Shown piece after piece: positions 1-7,570 of a DNA stretch of 38,084 nt. The translations under genes and the position numbers were made by a program. Within the stretch, counting starts at the first letter, position 1, and every line of letters starts with the position of its first letter. Location: positions 1-38,084 of the forward strand of contig JALWCU010000160.1 in NCBI GenBank assembly GCA_027015275.1, read 5' to 3'. The DNA comes from Bacteroidales bacterium. GTDB lineage: Bacteria > Bacteroidota > Bacteroidia > Bacteroidales > S143-33. Below the pieces are notes generated by a model, which did not search any database, had not been told where the DNA came from, and worked only from the letters and a program-made list of their open reading frames with translations.

Positions 1-304
1 TGAGCATCACGCCAAGGCTCTGTATTTCCTTGCCCATCATTGGGATAATAATCATAAATGCCCCCACAGTAACAGAGAGCACTATTGTAAGGGCAAGTAA
101 GACGGCTGTTATACGTGATTTAACAAAGCGTTGTAGCCAGTTTACAAAAGGATTCATAATATATGCAAGTATCACTGCTACAAAAAACGGCAAAAGCACA
201 TCACTTAGATAATCAATTATCCACAGTAGGCCCAGAAAAAATGTTATGGTTATAAGAATCCTTACAACACGGTCAAATGTAAATGGCCTTTCAAAAAAAT
301 CCAT
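1..304 (-). CDS. AI-2E family transporter (PerM/TqsA-like), 5' part only
   Basis: The left edge cuts this gene; about 101 codons from the ATG at 304 are visible and it is absent from the ORF track because it has no stop here. The protein begins MDFFERPFTFDRVVRILI and holds three hydrophobic stretches, at about residues 14-32, 35-52 and 65-85. The phrase LPFFVAVILAYIMNPFVNWL between them is typical of the N-terminus of the AI-2E/UPF0118 permease family, whose members are usually about 350 residues long. Such inner-membrane proteins export small solutes; the substrate cannot be read from sequence. A -7-like TATCTTTG lies about 40 bases upstream. The family call is firm for a fragment, the function is not. 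Confidence 0.75.
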   Translation of the reverse strand, partial: MDFFERPFTFDRVVRILITITFFLGLLWIIDYLSDVLLPFFVAVILAYIMNPFVNWLQRFVKSRITAVLLALTIVLSVTVGAFMIIIPMMGKEIQSLGVML

Positions 305-342
305 ATAACTGCTTTTGATTAAAAGTTATACATCCATTTCCA

Positions 343-350
343 CAAAGATA
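343..350 (-). promoter_or_regulatory. Candidate Bacteroidota -7 element for the permease gene
   Basis: On the minus strand this reads TATCTTTG, a perfect match to the Bacteroidota -7 consensus TAnnTTTG. It would place the transcription start near 337, leaving a leader of about 33 bases before the ATG at 304. No TTG is present at the expected -33 spacing, so only half the promoter is supported. Confidence 0.4.
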
Positions 351-368
351 CATAATACTGATTTGTTA

Positions 369-485
369 AGGAAGCTGTCCTTATTAAACCAACTACAATA
401 TACCTGATGAAGCGCAAAACCAAATAACTAAAGAATATGACATTCTTTGAATCTGAATAATCTTTGTGCCTTCGGACAGCTTCCT
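369..485. repeat. 12-bp inverted repeat enclosing a small hairpin
   Basis: AGGAAGCTGTCC at 369-380 and GGACAGCTTCCT at 474-485 are perfect reverse complements about 93 bases apart. Between them AAAGAAT(ATGAC)ATTCTTT at 430-448 forms a second perfect 7-bp hairpin. The unit fills the gap between the MEMO-family gene (stop at 507) and the downstream permease gene. No T-run follows on the minus strand, so it is not a standard terminator. It could be an RNA structure or a short non-autonomous element; no clear target duplication is seen. Confidence 0.5.
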
Positions 486-506
486 AATTGCATAATTGCC
501 AGTAAA

Positions 507-1598
507 TTACTTGTATCCAATGGCAGCGTATCCTACCCAGTGGTGTATGTTAGCCGGTGCAGTAGTGCCCATACCAATATCTTCGACTTTTACCGTAGGA
601 TGACTGATACTTGTAGCGTAATCGAGCAAGGTGCCCTGGATAGGCTGCCCCAGATCTTTGCTCAGATAATATGCCGTGAGTATTCCCATTGGTACGCTGT
701 AACGGCCGCACCATGTCCATTTGTATTCTTTGTAATTAGTATCTTGCACTGTGTAGTGGGTAAATTGTTTTACTTTTTCGGGTGAAATCTGACCTGTCAA
801 TGTAGCAATAATTTCATGTTCATGAGCGACAGCCTTTTCGTATCCGGCACTGTCGGCTCCATAATAGGCAAAGTTATTTCCGCCCCAATCTTGATCACCA
901 TAATGTACGGCATCTGTGCTAATTATAATAGCCAAGTCTTTCCCCCACTGTAAATTGTGCTTTTTCATAACAGTAGCAATAGCGTTTGCCAGGTCTGGTG
1001 CTATCTCCTGCATACGGTCGTAAGACATATAAGGCACGAGTATTGGTACGATTTCTATATCAGGACCAACGAATTTTTGCAAGAAAGGCAGGAATGCTTC
1101 GATAGAATGCTCTATAGCCATCATCGAATCATTAACCATATAATCTTTCTTGGGCAGAAGAGACATAATTTCATTTCTCAGGGGTGAGATTTTAACATTT
1201 CCAAACGCGCCTTTCCAATAATCAAACGTACCGAAAATGAGAGAGTCTTGCAGCTTCAGTTTCCAAGCTTTGTGAGCTACGCCGAATATGATCAGCTTCT
1301 TTGCCTTGATATTTTGTAAAAGCAAAGGGTAAAGATAAGATGCATAGGCATGATCATCGTGTGGGGATATTGCGACTTTCCACGTAGTCTGCGGTGTAAT
1401 TCCCAGGCTATCTCTGATGTGCTTAATCCTATCGCCGAACATCTTGTCAATTCTGACGAGTAGCGTATCTACCTGGCTGGCTTTGTGTGCAAAGCCCACT
1501 GTGTCAACGAAATTACGTATTTTCATTGTTTTTGTAGTTTTGTTTTGGCATGCTATCAACAGAGATAAAACTATCAGAACAATACCAAGTTTTTTCAT
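507..1598 (-). CDS. MEMO-family (AmmeMemoRadiSam system protein B) lipoprotein
   Basis: The 363-residue protein starts with a lipoprotein signal, MKKLGIVLIVLSLLIAC, with Cys17 as the likely lipidated residue. The rest matches the MEMO1/AmmeMemoRadiSam protein B family. It has SPHDDHAY around residues 79-85 where the family has a PHAGY-like metal-site histidine motif, then FGVAHK around 106-110, STDAVHYGD in place of SSDFSHYG, and a Cys in WTWCGRYS. These are the positions that bind metal in MEMO proteins. Bacterial family members are usually cytosolic and sit near AMMECR1 and radical SAM genes; neither partner is adjacent here. An envelope location, probably periplasmic-facing lipoprotein, is inferred from the signal. 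Function unknown. Confidence 0.8.
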   Translation of the reverse strand: MKKLGIVLIVLSLLIACQNKTTKTMKIRNFVDTVGFAHKASQVDTLLVRIDKMFGDRIKHIRDSLGITPQTTWKVAISPHDDHAYASYLYPLLLQNIKAKKLIIFGVAHKAWKLKLQDSLIFGTFDYWKGAFGNVKISPLRNEIMSLLPKKDYMVNDSMMAIEHSIEAFLPFLQKFVGPDIEIVPILVPYMSYDRMQEIAPDLANAIATVMKKHNLQWGKDLAIIISTDAVHYGDQDWGGNNFAYYGADSAGYEKAVAHEHEIIATLTGQISPEKVKQFTHYTVQDTNYKEYKWTWCGRYSVPMGILTAYYLSKDLGQPIQGTLLDYATSISHPTVKVEDIGMGTTAPANIHHWVGYAAIGYK

Positions 1599-1694
1599 GA
1601 CATAAAGATTTATTGTTTTATAAAAAAAATTTGTTAACTAATTTAAAAATATTAATTTAAAAGCAGCAAAATAAAGAGAGAAAAATCATTAATA

Positions 1695-2090
1695 ATGCAA
1701 AAAATAGTTCTGGAATATCTTTTTCATACTAACGCAAAGATTTTGTATGAACAGATTAGCACACCTTATGGACTTATGGGCTGGTTTGCCCAAGATATAA
1801 ATGTCAATGGTAATATTTTCGTATTTAAGTGGGGGGACTACCGCATGGATGCCAAGGTAGTGAAGCGACCTAATGATTATTATATTCGTTTTGATTGGCT
1901 GGACGAGGCAGAGCCCAAATATACAGAAATAAAGCTTGAATATAACAAATTAAGCAGAGATACTTCTATGAAGGTCATTGACTTTGCTGATGATAGCGAC
2001 AATGACAAGGATGACCTGATAAAGCTCTGGGATGAGAGCATTAAGAGGCTTAAACTTAGACTAGGGCTGCCTCCTAAGGTTACAGGCTAA
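1695..2090 (+). CDS. START-like domain protein
   Basis: This is a 131-residue single-domain protein resembling the Bacteroidota START-like family (SRPBCC/AHSA1 superfamily fold). The N-terminal MQKIVLEYLFHTNAKILYEQISTPYGLMGWFAQDI is the typical helix-plus-'GLxxWFA' opening. An alternating strand pattern and a C-terminal helix (LIKLWDESIKRLKLRLG) then form the expected lid. No signal peptide is present, so it is probably cytosolic, and its ligand is unknown. The gene converges on the AlbA_2 gene: its TAA stop (2088-2090) overlaps the opposing TAG stop (2087-2089). It has no co-directional neighbour close by. Confidence 0.75.
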   Translation: MQKIVLEYLFHTNAKILYEQISTPYGLMGWFAQDINVNGNIFVFKWGDYRMDAKVVKRPNDYYIRFDWLDEAEPKYTEIKLEYNKLSRDTSMKVIDFADDSDNDKDDLIKLWDESIKRLKLRLGLPPKVTG

Positions 2091-2779
2091 TTTTCAGGAG
2101 CAGAGTTAGTAGTAAGGTTAATGCCATTTTTTTGATTTAGGCGATAAAGCGGTATTCCTCTGTCATCAAAGTTAATGTTTACTACATGGATAGTAATCAA
2201 ATCGACAAGCATATCTTCGATGGTTCGGGATGTTAATCCTGTGATTTGCTTTAACTTGCCGAAAGTAATATATTCGTGAGTTGACAAGAATTTTAGTAGA
2301 AACTCTTCTTTTCGTTTGAAGTGAATACTTACTGGTTCTCTGTTGGGGTTTTCCAGATTACGCCAGACACGGATAAGAACAGAATTGGCAATGAAATTAT
2401 TATCCTTTACTCTGACATAAGCTCGCCATTTGCCATGTTCGTTTTTTGCAAAATGTGGGCGCCTGTTACTTTTGGGAATCGTTATTTCCAGAACAGATTT
2501 TTTGCCCACTTGCCAAGATGTAAAGAAATATTCGACCTGTGGACGACAATATAGTTTGGCTGCACCTTGAATCATGTATAACTCTTCATCGCTACGGATG
2601 CCTGCTATGTTGCCGTTGTCTTTGACCCCAATAAGAAGTTTGCCTCCGTCAGTATTGGCGAAGGCAACGAGACTACGGGCTATCTTGCCATAGTCAGAGA
2701 TTTCAAATTTAAAATCAAGGTGTAGCCCTTCTCTTTGTGCAATTAAGTCTTTAAGGTATTTAGGTACATTTTCTGACAT
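2087..2779 (-). CDS. AlbA_2 (Schlafen-like) domain protein with C-terminal winged helix
   Basis: The 230-residue protein opens with an AlbA_2 domain (about residues 8-140). EGLHLDFKFEI is followed by IARSLVAFANTDGGKLLIGVKDNGNIAGI, the family signature of putative nucleic-acid-binding regulators. A second region (about 155-210, KEEFLLKFLSTHEYITFGKLKQITGLTSRTIEDMLVDL) reads as a winged-helix DNA-binding domain. No membrane segment or signal is visible. The start codon overlaps the stop of the upstream YfiR-like gene in a TAATG arrangement, which implies translational coupling. It is probably a transcriptional regulator; the target is unknown. Confidence 0.75.
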   Translation of the reverse strand: MSENVPKYLKDLIAQREGLHLDFKFEISDYGKIARSLVAFANTDGGKLLIGVKDNGNIAGIRSDEELYMIQGAAKLYCRPQVEYFFTSWQVGKKSVLEITIPKSNRRPHFAKNEHGKWRAYVRVKDNNFIANSVLIRVWRNLENPNREPVSIHFKRKEEFLLKFLSTHEYITFGKLKQITGLTSRTIEDMLVDLITIHVVNINFDDRGIPLYRLNQKNGINLTTNSAPEN

Positions 2780-3357
2780 TAATAAACCATTGATAGACCT
2801 GCTAATAGCGGCGTAATAATTACATTCTTTTGCTTAATGTTATTTTTATTGGCACGGATCAATATGTCATTTCCAGAAGGCTTGAGGACAAAATCTGCAA
2901 TTGCCCAGTCCTGACGATTGGCTGAGATAAAAACTACGTTGTGCCCAGCATAATTCTGGATTATTGCAGGAAGTTTCTTGTTTTTATTCAATGGTATAAA
3001 TATTACGTTTACAAAAGGGGTATTGACTGCTGATATTAAGATTACTTTGACACTGAGCCCATGGATTTTTTTATTTTTAAAATAGTTGCTGAGACTATCT
3101 TGTGTTTTGCTATCTGTAACACCAATAATGAAATTTTTGGCGTAACGTGGCCAGAATATCATACTGCTGATGTTGTGTAAGTAAATTCCTGTAATATTAG
3201 TGTTTAGTATTTGGGAGGCATTTCCTTGAGCTACTAAGCTATCTGTTTGTAAATTCAGAGTGGCTTGCTGCTTCAAGGAATCTGCGGCAGTCTGTGCTCT
3301 GGTAATATTAACGAGAGAAAACAGAAGCACTGAGAATATGAATAATATCTTTTTCAT
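2779..3357 (-). CDS. YfiR-family (DUF4154-like) secreted protein
   Basis: The 192-residue protein has a signal peptide (about residues 1-21, cut after SLVNITRAQ). The mature part follows the YfiR/HmsC pattern: a 'SMIFWP...FIIGV' segment where YfiR has 'FIKYVEWP...FxIGVLG', then KIHGLSVKVILIS, VNVIFIPLNK, GHNVVFISANRQDWAIADFVLK, and a last helix ending PLLAGLSM. In proteobacteria YfiR is a periplasmic repressor of a membrane diguanylate cyclase. No cyclase gene is next to it; the coupled downstream gene is an AlbA_2 regulator instead. The family call rests on pattern recognition, not on one diagnostic residue. Confidence 0.6.
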   Translation of the reverse strand: MKKILFIFSVLLFSLVNITRAQTAADSLKQQATLNLQTDSLVAQGNASQILNTNITGIYLHNISSMIFWPRYAKNFIIGVTDSKTQDSLSNYFKNKKIHGLSVKVILISAVNTPFVNVIFIPLNKNKKLPAIIQNYAGHNVVFISANRQDWAIADFVLKPSGNDILIRANKNNIKQKNVIITPLLAGLSMVY

Positions 3358-3383
3358 CTTTTTGGGATCTTATGTTTCTGATT

Positions 3384-3391
3384 CAAATTTA
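3384..3391 (-). promoter_or_regulatory. Candidate -7 element for the YfiR-like/AlbA_2 pair
   Basis: The minus strand reads TAAATTTG, matching TAnnTTTG, 27 bases before the ATG at 3357. The expected -33 region is only T-rich (TTTTTT), without a clear TTG. Confidence 0.4.
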
Positions 3392-3490
3392 CGTACTTTT
3401 AGCCAGTTTTGAAAAAACTTTTACAAGATTTGCTAACATGTTTATTATATGAAAATTAGATTTGATTTATGAATTTGGAATTTTTTTTTA

Positions 3491-3498
3491 TATTTTTG
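3491..3498 (+). promoter_or_regulatory. Candidate -7 element for the GT5-glmS-wbp operon
   Basis: TATTTTTG matches TAnnTTTG and lies 30 bases before the ATG at 3529, in a very AT-rich region. Nearby TTG triplets at 3462 and 3475 are not at the 19-base spacing seen at the tRNA-Glu promoter, so support is partial. Confidence 0.35.
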
Positions 3499-3528
3499 TT
3501 TAATTAATATACTAAAAATTAGGTAATA

Positions 3529-4350
3529 ATGAGTAAAGTTAAGGTTCTTTTTGTTATGCAGGAAATAAAACCCTATGTTCCTGAGAGTTACATGTCTAAT
3601 TTGGGTAGAATATTGCCACAAAAGATACAGGAGCAGAAAAAAGAGATCAGGGTTTTTATGCCTCGTTATGGAATAATAAAGGAGAGGCGTCACCAGCTTC
3701 ATGAGGTTATTCGTCTTTCTGGTATGAATATAATAGTTGATGGTGCGGATCATTCTTTGGTTATCAAGGTTGCTTCTATTCCATCGGCTAGGATGCAGAT
3801 TTATTTTATTGATAATGAGGAGTATTTCCACCGTAAGGCAATGTTATTTGATGCAGATGGTAAATTTTTTGACGATAATGATGAGAGAATTGCTTTTTAT
3901 TCTCGCGGTGTACTGGAAACAGTAAAGAAATTGAGGTGGGAACCAAACATCGTTCATGTCCATGGAATAATTGGTGCTTTAGCGCCTTTGTATATTAAGA
4001 AGGCCTTCCAGGAGGACCCATTGTTTAAGGCTTCAAAGGTTATTTATTCCATATACAATACAGAATTTAATGCAAGTTTTAGTAAAAATTTTGTACAAAA
4101 GGCTGTTTTTGATGTTGTTACCAAAAAGGATGTTGAGAAATTAAAAGGTGAGCCAACAGTTGCAGATTTGACAAAATTGGCTATTGATTATAGTGATGCA
4201 GTGATAATAGCTGAGGAAGGCGTGCCCCAAGAAATAGTTAAATATGCACAAAATCAAGGTAAAATGCTGCTTGGGGTCATTGAAGAGGAAAAAATTCCTA
4301 CAGAATATTCAGAATTTTACGATAAAGTTTTAGCTTCGCAGAATGCATAA
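3529..4350 (+). CDS. Glycogen/starch synthase-like protein, GT5 N-terminal domain only
   Basis: The 273-residue protein matches the N-terminal half of GT5 glycogen synthases. VKVLFVMQEIKPYVPESYMSNLGRILPQKIQ parallels the opening 'E..P..KTGGL.D....LP', and later IVHVHGIIGALAPLYIKK matches the 'DIVHAHDW..ALAPLY' stretch. Full-length GlgA is about 480 residues; the C-terminal GT-B domain is missing, and so is the KTGG/KVGG substrate loop. It is therefore unlikely to be a glycogen synthase by itself. Stand-alone proteins like this are common in Bacteroidota, often beside DUF4270 and panC genes. DUF4270 and glmS follow here. The stop is a clean TAA, so it is a short family member and not a visible pseudogene. 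Confidence 0.75.
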   Translation: MSKVKVLFVMQEIKPYVPESYMSNLGRILPQKIQEQKKEIRVFMPRYGIIKERRHQLHEVIRLSGMNIIVDGADHSLVIKVASIPSARMQIYFIDNEEYFHRKAMLFDADGKFFDDNDERIAFYSRGVLETVKKLRWEPNIVHVHGIIGALAPLYIKKAFQEDPLFKASKVIYSIYNTEFNASFSKNFVQKAVFDVVTKKDVEKLKGEPTVADLTKLAIDYSDAVIIAEEGVPQEIVKYAQNQGKMLLGVIEEEKIPTEYSEFYDKVLASQNA

Positions 4351-4391
4351 CAAGTGTATTTGTTATGATTTAGACCAATAAATTATTGAAT

Positions 4392-5702
4392 ATGAGAAAG
4401 TTATTAATAGCGGTTTCATTCTTAGTTTCTTTGTTATTTATTTTTTCATGTGAAAAAAAACAGAACTTTGCTTTAGACCTTTTGCCGCAAAAGGACCTGG
4501 TTCATGCCAAATTAGTTGATACTTTTACAGTTGATCTCAAGACAGAACCTTTTACACACATTAAGAGTAATGGTAAGGGTGAAGTCTTTTTTGGTTCGTA
4601 CCGAGATCCCCTTTTTGGTTATACTAAAGCTTCCTTTGTTACACAGGTTCAGCAGTTTGGTTATCCCAAGTTTAATGATAGTTGTACTGTGGATTCTGTG
4701 GTTTTGCTCTTAAAGTTAGATCCTAAATATACTACTTATGGTAAACCTTACAATCCTGTTCCGGTATATGTTTACGAAGTGAAAGATTCGCTCAAGCCAT
4801 ATCTTACGTATTATGCAGATGATCCCTTTGATAAATATGCTTCGAACAATCTTTTGGGGCAAGGTAGTTTTTCTCTTTATGAAGGCAGCAGGGATTCTGT
4901 GATGAAGATATATCTCAAGCCTTCTTTTGGTCAGCGCCTTGCAGATAGTGTTGATTATTATTTTTATGATGATAATGCCAAGTTTTCAGATCGATTCTTA
5001 GGGCTGGCTATAACGCCTGGGCCTGGCTTCTATGATGCGGCTATTTATCGTTTTACATTTAATGTAGATTTCAATCACCATAGTAATGCGTTACAATTAC
5101 CTCATACAAGGATAGTGATATATTATCATCCTGACACTCTTCCAGATTCTTCGATGTCTTACGTGTTATCGATTACGCAGCTTGATAATGCTCATTTTAC
5201 ATTGTTTGAGCATGAATATTCAGGAACTCAGATTTTTAATCCGTCGATTGATTCTGTTACTTTTTTGCAGACAGCGGGGACACGTATAAAATTGGATTTT
5301 CCATATTTATATAAGCTTAAAAATCAAGTTGTTTACAAAGCTGAGCTAATTTTACCTCTTGCCCCACCCAGTATAACTTATGAGACGTCTTATCCAGCTC
5401 CTGAGACAATTTACCTGTTGGCATTTGATCAGGATGATTCAACTCATACACCAATTTTAATCCAGGATTATGTTAATAAAAAAACAGGGGAATATTATGG
5501 AGCTCCACTTATAATTAATAAATATTCTATTAATGTAACAAGAATAGTGCAAGGAATGATTAATGCAGATACAGCATTGTCGTCTAGGACTTCTTATTAT
5601 TTGATGGATTATAATTCCAGTCTTCAGCTGTCTAGAGCAGTGATAAATACCGGGAAAAATTCGGTACCTGCAAAGCTGGTACTAACTTTATCTAAATATT
5701 AA
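4392..5702 (+). CDS. DUF4270 family lipoprotein
   Basis: The ORF track starts at a TTG (4386); I prefer the ATG at 4392, which gives the signal MRKLLIAVSFLVSLLFIFSC with a lipobox cysteine. The roughly 436-residue product resembles DUF4270 proteins of Bacteroidota. Its conserved N-terminus has DLLPQKDLVHAKLVDTFTVDLKTEPF and then FFGSYRDPLFGYTKASFVTQ. The rest is beta-rich with no enzyme motif. It probably sits at the outer membrane. It lies 41 bases after the GT5-like gene and 10 bases before glmS, so it is co-transcribed. Function is not established; the family is a recurrent neighbour of cell-envelope precursor genes. Confidence 0.8.
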   Translation: MRKLLIAVSFLVSLLFIFSCEKKQNFALDLLPQKDLVHAKLVDTFTVDLKTEPFTHIKSNGKGEVFFGSYRDPLFGYTKASFVTQVQQFGYPKFNDSCTVDSVVLLLKLDPKYTTYGKPYNPVPVYVYEVKDSLKPYLTYYADDPFDKYASNNLLGQGSFSLYEGSRDSVMKIYLKPSFGQRLADSVDYYFYDDNAKFSDRFLGLAITPGPGFYDAAIYRFTFNVDFNHHSNALQLPHTRIVIYYHPDTLPDSSMSYVLSITQLDNAHFTLFEHEYSGTQIFNPSIDSVTFLQTAGTRIKLDFPYLYKLKNQVVYKAELILPLAPPSITYETSYPAPETIYLLAFDQDDSTHTPILIQDYVNKKTGEYYGAPLIINKYSINVTRIVQGMINADTALSSRTSYYLMDYNSSLQLSRAVINTGKNSVPAKLVLTLSKY

Positions 5703-5712
5703 AACTCATATT

Positions 5713-7551
5713 ATGTGTGGGATAGTAGGTTATATTGGTCATAGGGATGCACTTCCTATTTTGCTAAATGGATTAAAACGACTTGAATATAGAGGTTATG
5801 ATTCAGCTGGCGTGGCTGTTCATGATGGACAAAATTTGCATGTTTTTAAGAAAAAGGGGAAAGTAAAAGATTTGGAAAATGAACTAAAGGATAAAAAAAT
5901 TAAAGGAAATATTGGCATTGGGCATACCCGTTGGGCAACCCATGGTGAGCCAAATGATGTTAATGCGCATCCACATGTATCTCAGAATGGGCTTTTTGTT
6001 ATTATTCATAATGGAATTATTGAGAATTATAAGCAGCTAAGAAATTTTTTAAAAGATAAAGGTTATCAATTTAAGTCTGAGACGGATACAGAGGTTTTGG
6101 TGAATTTAATAGAGTATATGTATTTAGAAAGTGAGACTGATGCCGAGATGGCGGTGAGGCTTGCTTTATCTGAAGTTATAGGAGCTTATGCTATTGTTGT
6201 GTTGGCGATTAATGAGCCAGAAAAGCTTATAGCAGCTCGTAAAAGTAGTCCCCTGGTTATCGGAATTGGTAAAGGTGAATTTTTCTTGGCATCTGATGCG
6301 ACCCCTATTGTGGAATATACAGACCAGGTTGTTTACCTGGATAATAACAATATGGCTATTCTTAAAGAGGATGAATTTATTCTGAAAAATCTTGCTAATG
6401 AACGTCTTAATCCAATTATACAAAAAATAGAGTTTGATCTTGTTTCCATAGAGAAGAATGGCTATGATCATTTTATGTTAAAGGAAATTTTTGAACAGCC
6501 TGTAGCTATACAAGACACAATGCGAGGTCGTGTAACATCCGATGCTAGTATGATCCGTCTCGGTGGCATTACAAGCGTATTAAAAAAAATATTAGCAGCC
6601 AAACGTTTTGTAATTGTAGGATGTGGTACATCCTGGCATGCTGGGCTTGTTGGTGAATACCTGCTGGAGAATTTAGCTCGTATTCCTGTGGAAGTAGAAT
6701 ATGGCTCGGAGTTTCGTTATCGCAATCCTATTATTAATAGTGATGACATTGTTATTGCAATAAGCCAGAGTGGAGAGACAGCCGATACCCTTGCAGCAGT
6801 GGAACTTGCAAAGAAAAATAATGCAACAGTTCTGGGTATATGTAATGTGGTAGGCTCTAGTATCGCCAGAGAAACTGATGCAGGCGTCTATACACATGCT
6901 GGCCCTGAAATTGGCGTTGCTTCTACCAAAGCTTTTACTGCCCAAGTTACTGTACTTACAATGTTGTCCCTTATGCTTAGTCAAGAAAAAGGAACTTTGC
7001 CATATAGCAGTTTTAAGGCTCTTGTTAATGAGTTGCAACAGATCCCTGATAAAATTTCTAAGGTTCTCGAGCAGAATGATTATATCAAGGAGCTTGCATA
7101 TCTGTATAAAGACGCAAGGAATTTTCTTTATTTGGGGCGTGGCTATCTGTATCCTGTGGCTTTGGAAGGTGCTTTGAAGCTGAAAGAAATTTCGTATATA
7201 CATGCTGAGGGGTATCCTGCAGCAGAAATGAAGCATGGACCTATAGCACTGATAGATGAGAATATGCCAGTGGTATTTTTGGCTACTAAGGATCAGATTT
7301 ATGATAAGGTCTTGAGCAATATTGAAGAGGTTAAATCACGTGGAGGTAGAGTTATCGCTATTGTAACAGAAGGCGATGATACTGTTATAAGAATGGTAGA
7401 TCATGTTATAGAAGTGCCTCCTGTGTCAGAAGCACTAGCACCGTTAGTAACAGTAGTTCCATTGCAATTATTGGCATATTATGCAGCTGTCCTGCGTGGC
7501 AATAATGTAGATCAACCACGAAATCTGGCGAAATCTGTCACAGTGGAATAA
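5713..7551 (+). CDS. glmS: Glutamine--fructose-6-phosphate aminotransferase (isomerizing)
   Basis: GlmS makes glucosamine-6-phosphate from fructose-6-phosphate and glutamine, the first committed step to UDP-GlcNAc for peptidoglycan and lipopolysaccharide. The 612-residue length is standard. The start MCGIVGYIG exposes the catalytic Cys of the class II glutaminase domain (about 1-220, with GHTRWATHG and NGIIENY). Two SIS isomerase domains follow (about 290-420 with SQSGETADT, and 460-600). The C-terminus PRNLAKSVTVE is the expected sugar-site tail. It sits 10 bases after DUF4270 and just upstream of the wbpE/D/B genes, whose substrates derive from UDP-GlcNAc. The upstream gap is too short for a glmS ribozyme. 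Confidence 0.97.
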   Translation: MCGIVGYIGHRDALPILLNGLKRLEYRGYDSAGVAVHDGQNLHVFKKKGKVKDLENELKDKKIKGNIGIGHTRWATHGEPNDVNAHPHVSQNGLFVIIHNGIIENYKQLRNFLKDKGYQFKSETDTEVLVNLIEYMYLESETDAEMAVRLALSEVIGAYAIVVLAINEPEKLIAARKSSPLVIGIGKGEFFLASDATPIVEYTDQVVYLDNNNMAILKEDEFILKNLANERLNPIIQKIEFDLVSIEKNGYDHFMLKEIFEQPVAIQDTMRGRVTSDASMIRLGGITSVLKKILAAKRFVIVGCGTSWHAGLVGEYLLENLARIPVEVEYGSEFRYRNPIINSDDIVIAISQSGETADTLAAVELAKKNNATVLGICNVVGSSIARETDAGVYTHAGPEIGVASTKAFTAQVTVLTMLSLMLSQEKGTLPYSSFKALVNELQQIPDKISKVLEQNDYIKELAYLYKDARNFLYLGRGYLYPVALEGALKLKEISYIHAEGYPAAEMKHGPIALIDENMPVVFLATKDQIYDKVLSNIEEVKSRGGRVIAIVTEGDDTVIRMVDHVIEVPPVSEALAPLVTVVPLQLLAYYAAVLRGNNVDQPRNLAKSVTVE

Positions 7552-7570
7552 ATTTTAAAATTAATTGGCT

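Noticed and set aside
447-785. 112-aa plus-strand ORF
   Set aside because: It is antisense to the MEMO-family gene, and its translation has no recognisable domain.
3445-3831. 128-aa minus-strand ORF
   Set aside because: It is rich in Ile, Leu, Lys and Asn from AT-rich DNA, overlaps the GT5-like gene and its candidate promoter, and has no domain.
5703-5712. Possible glmS ribozyme or leader
   Set aside because: The gap before glmS is only 10 bases and glmS is inside an operon.
6673-7236. 187-aa minus-strand ORF inside glmS
   Set aside because: It is a shadow of a conserved gene in another frame.
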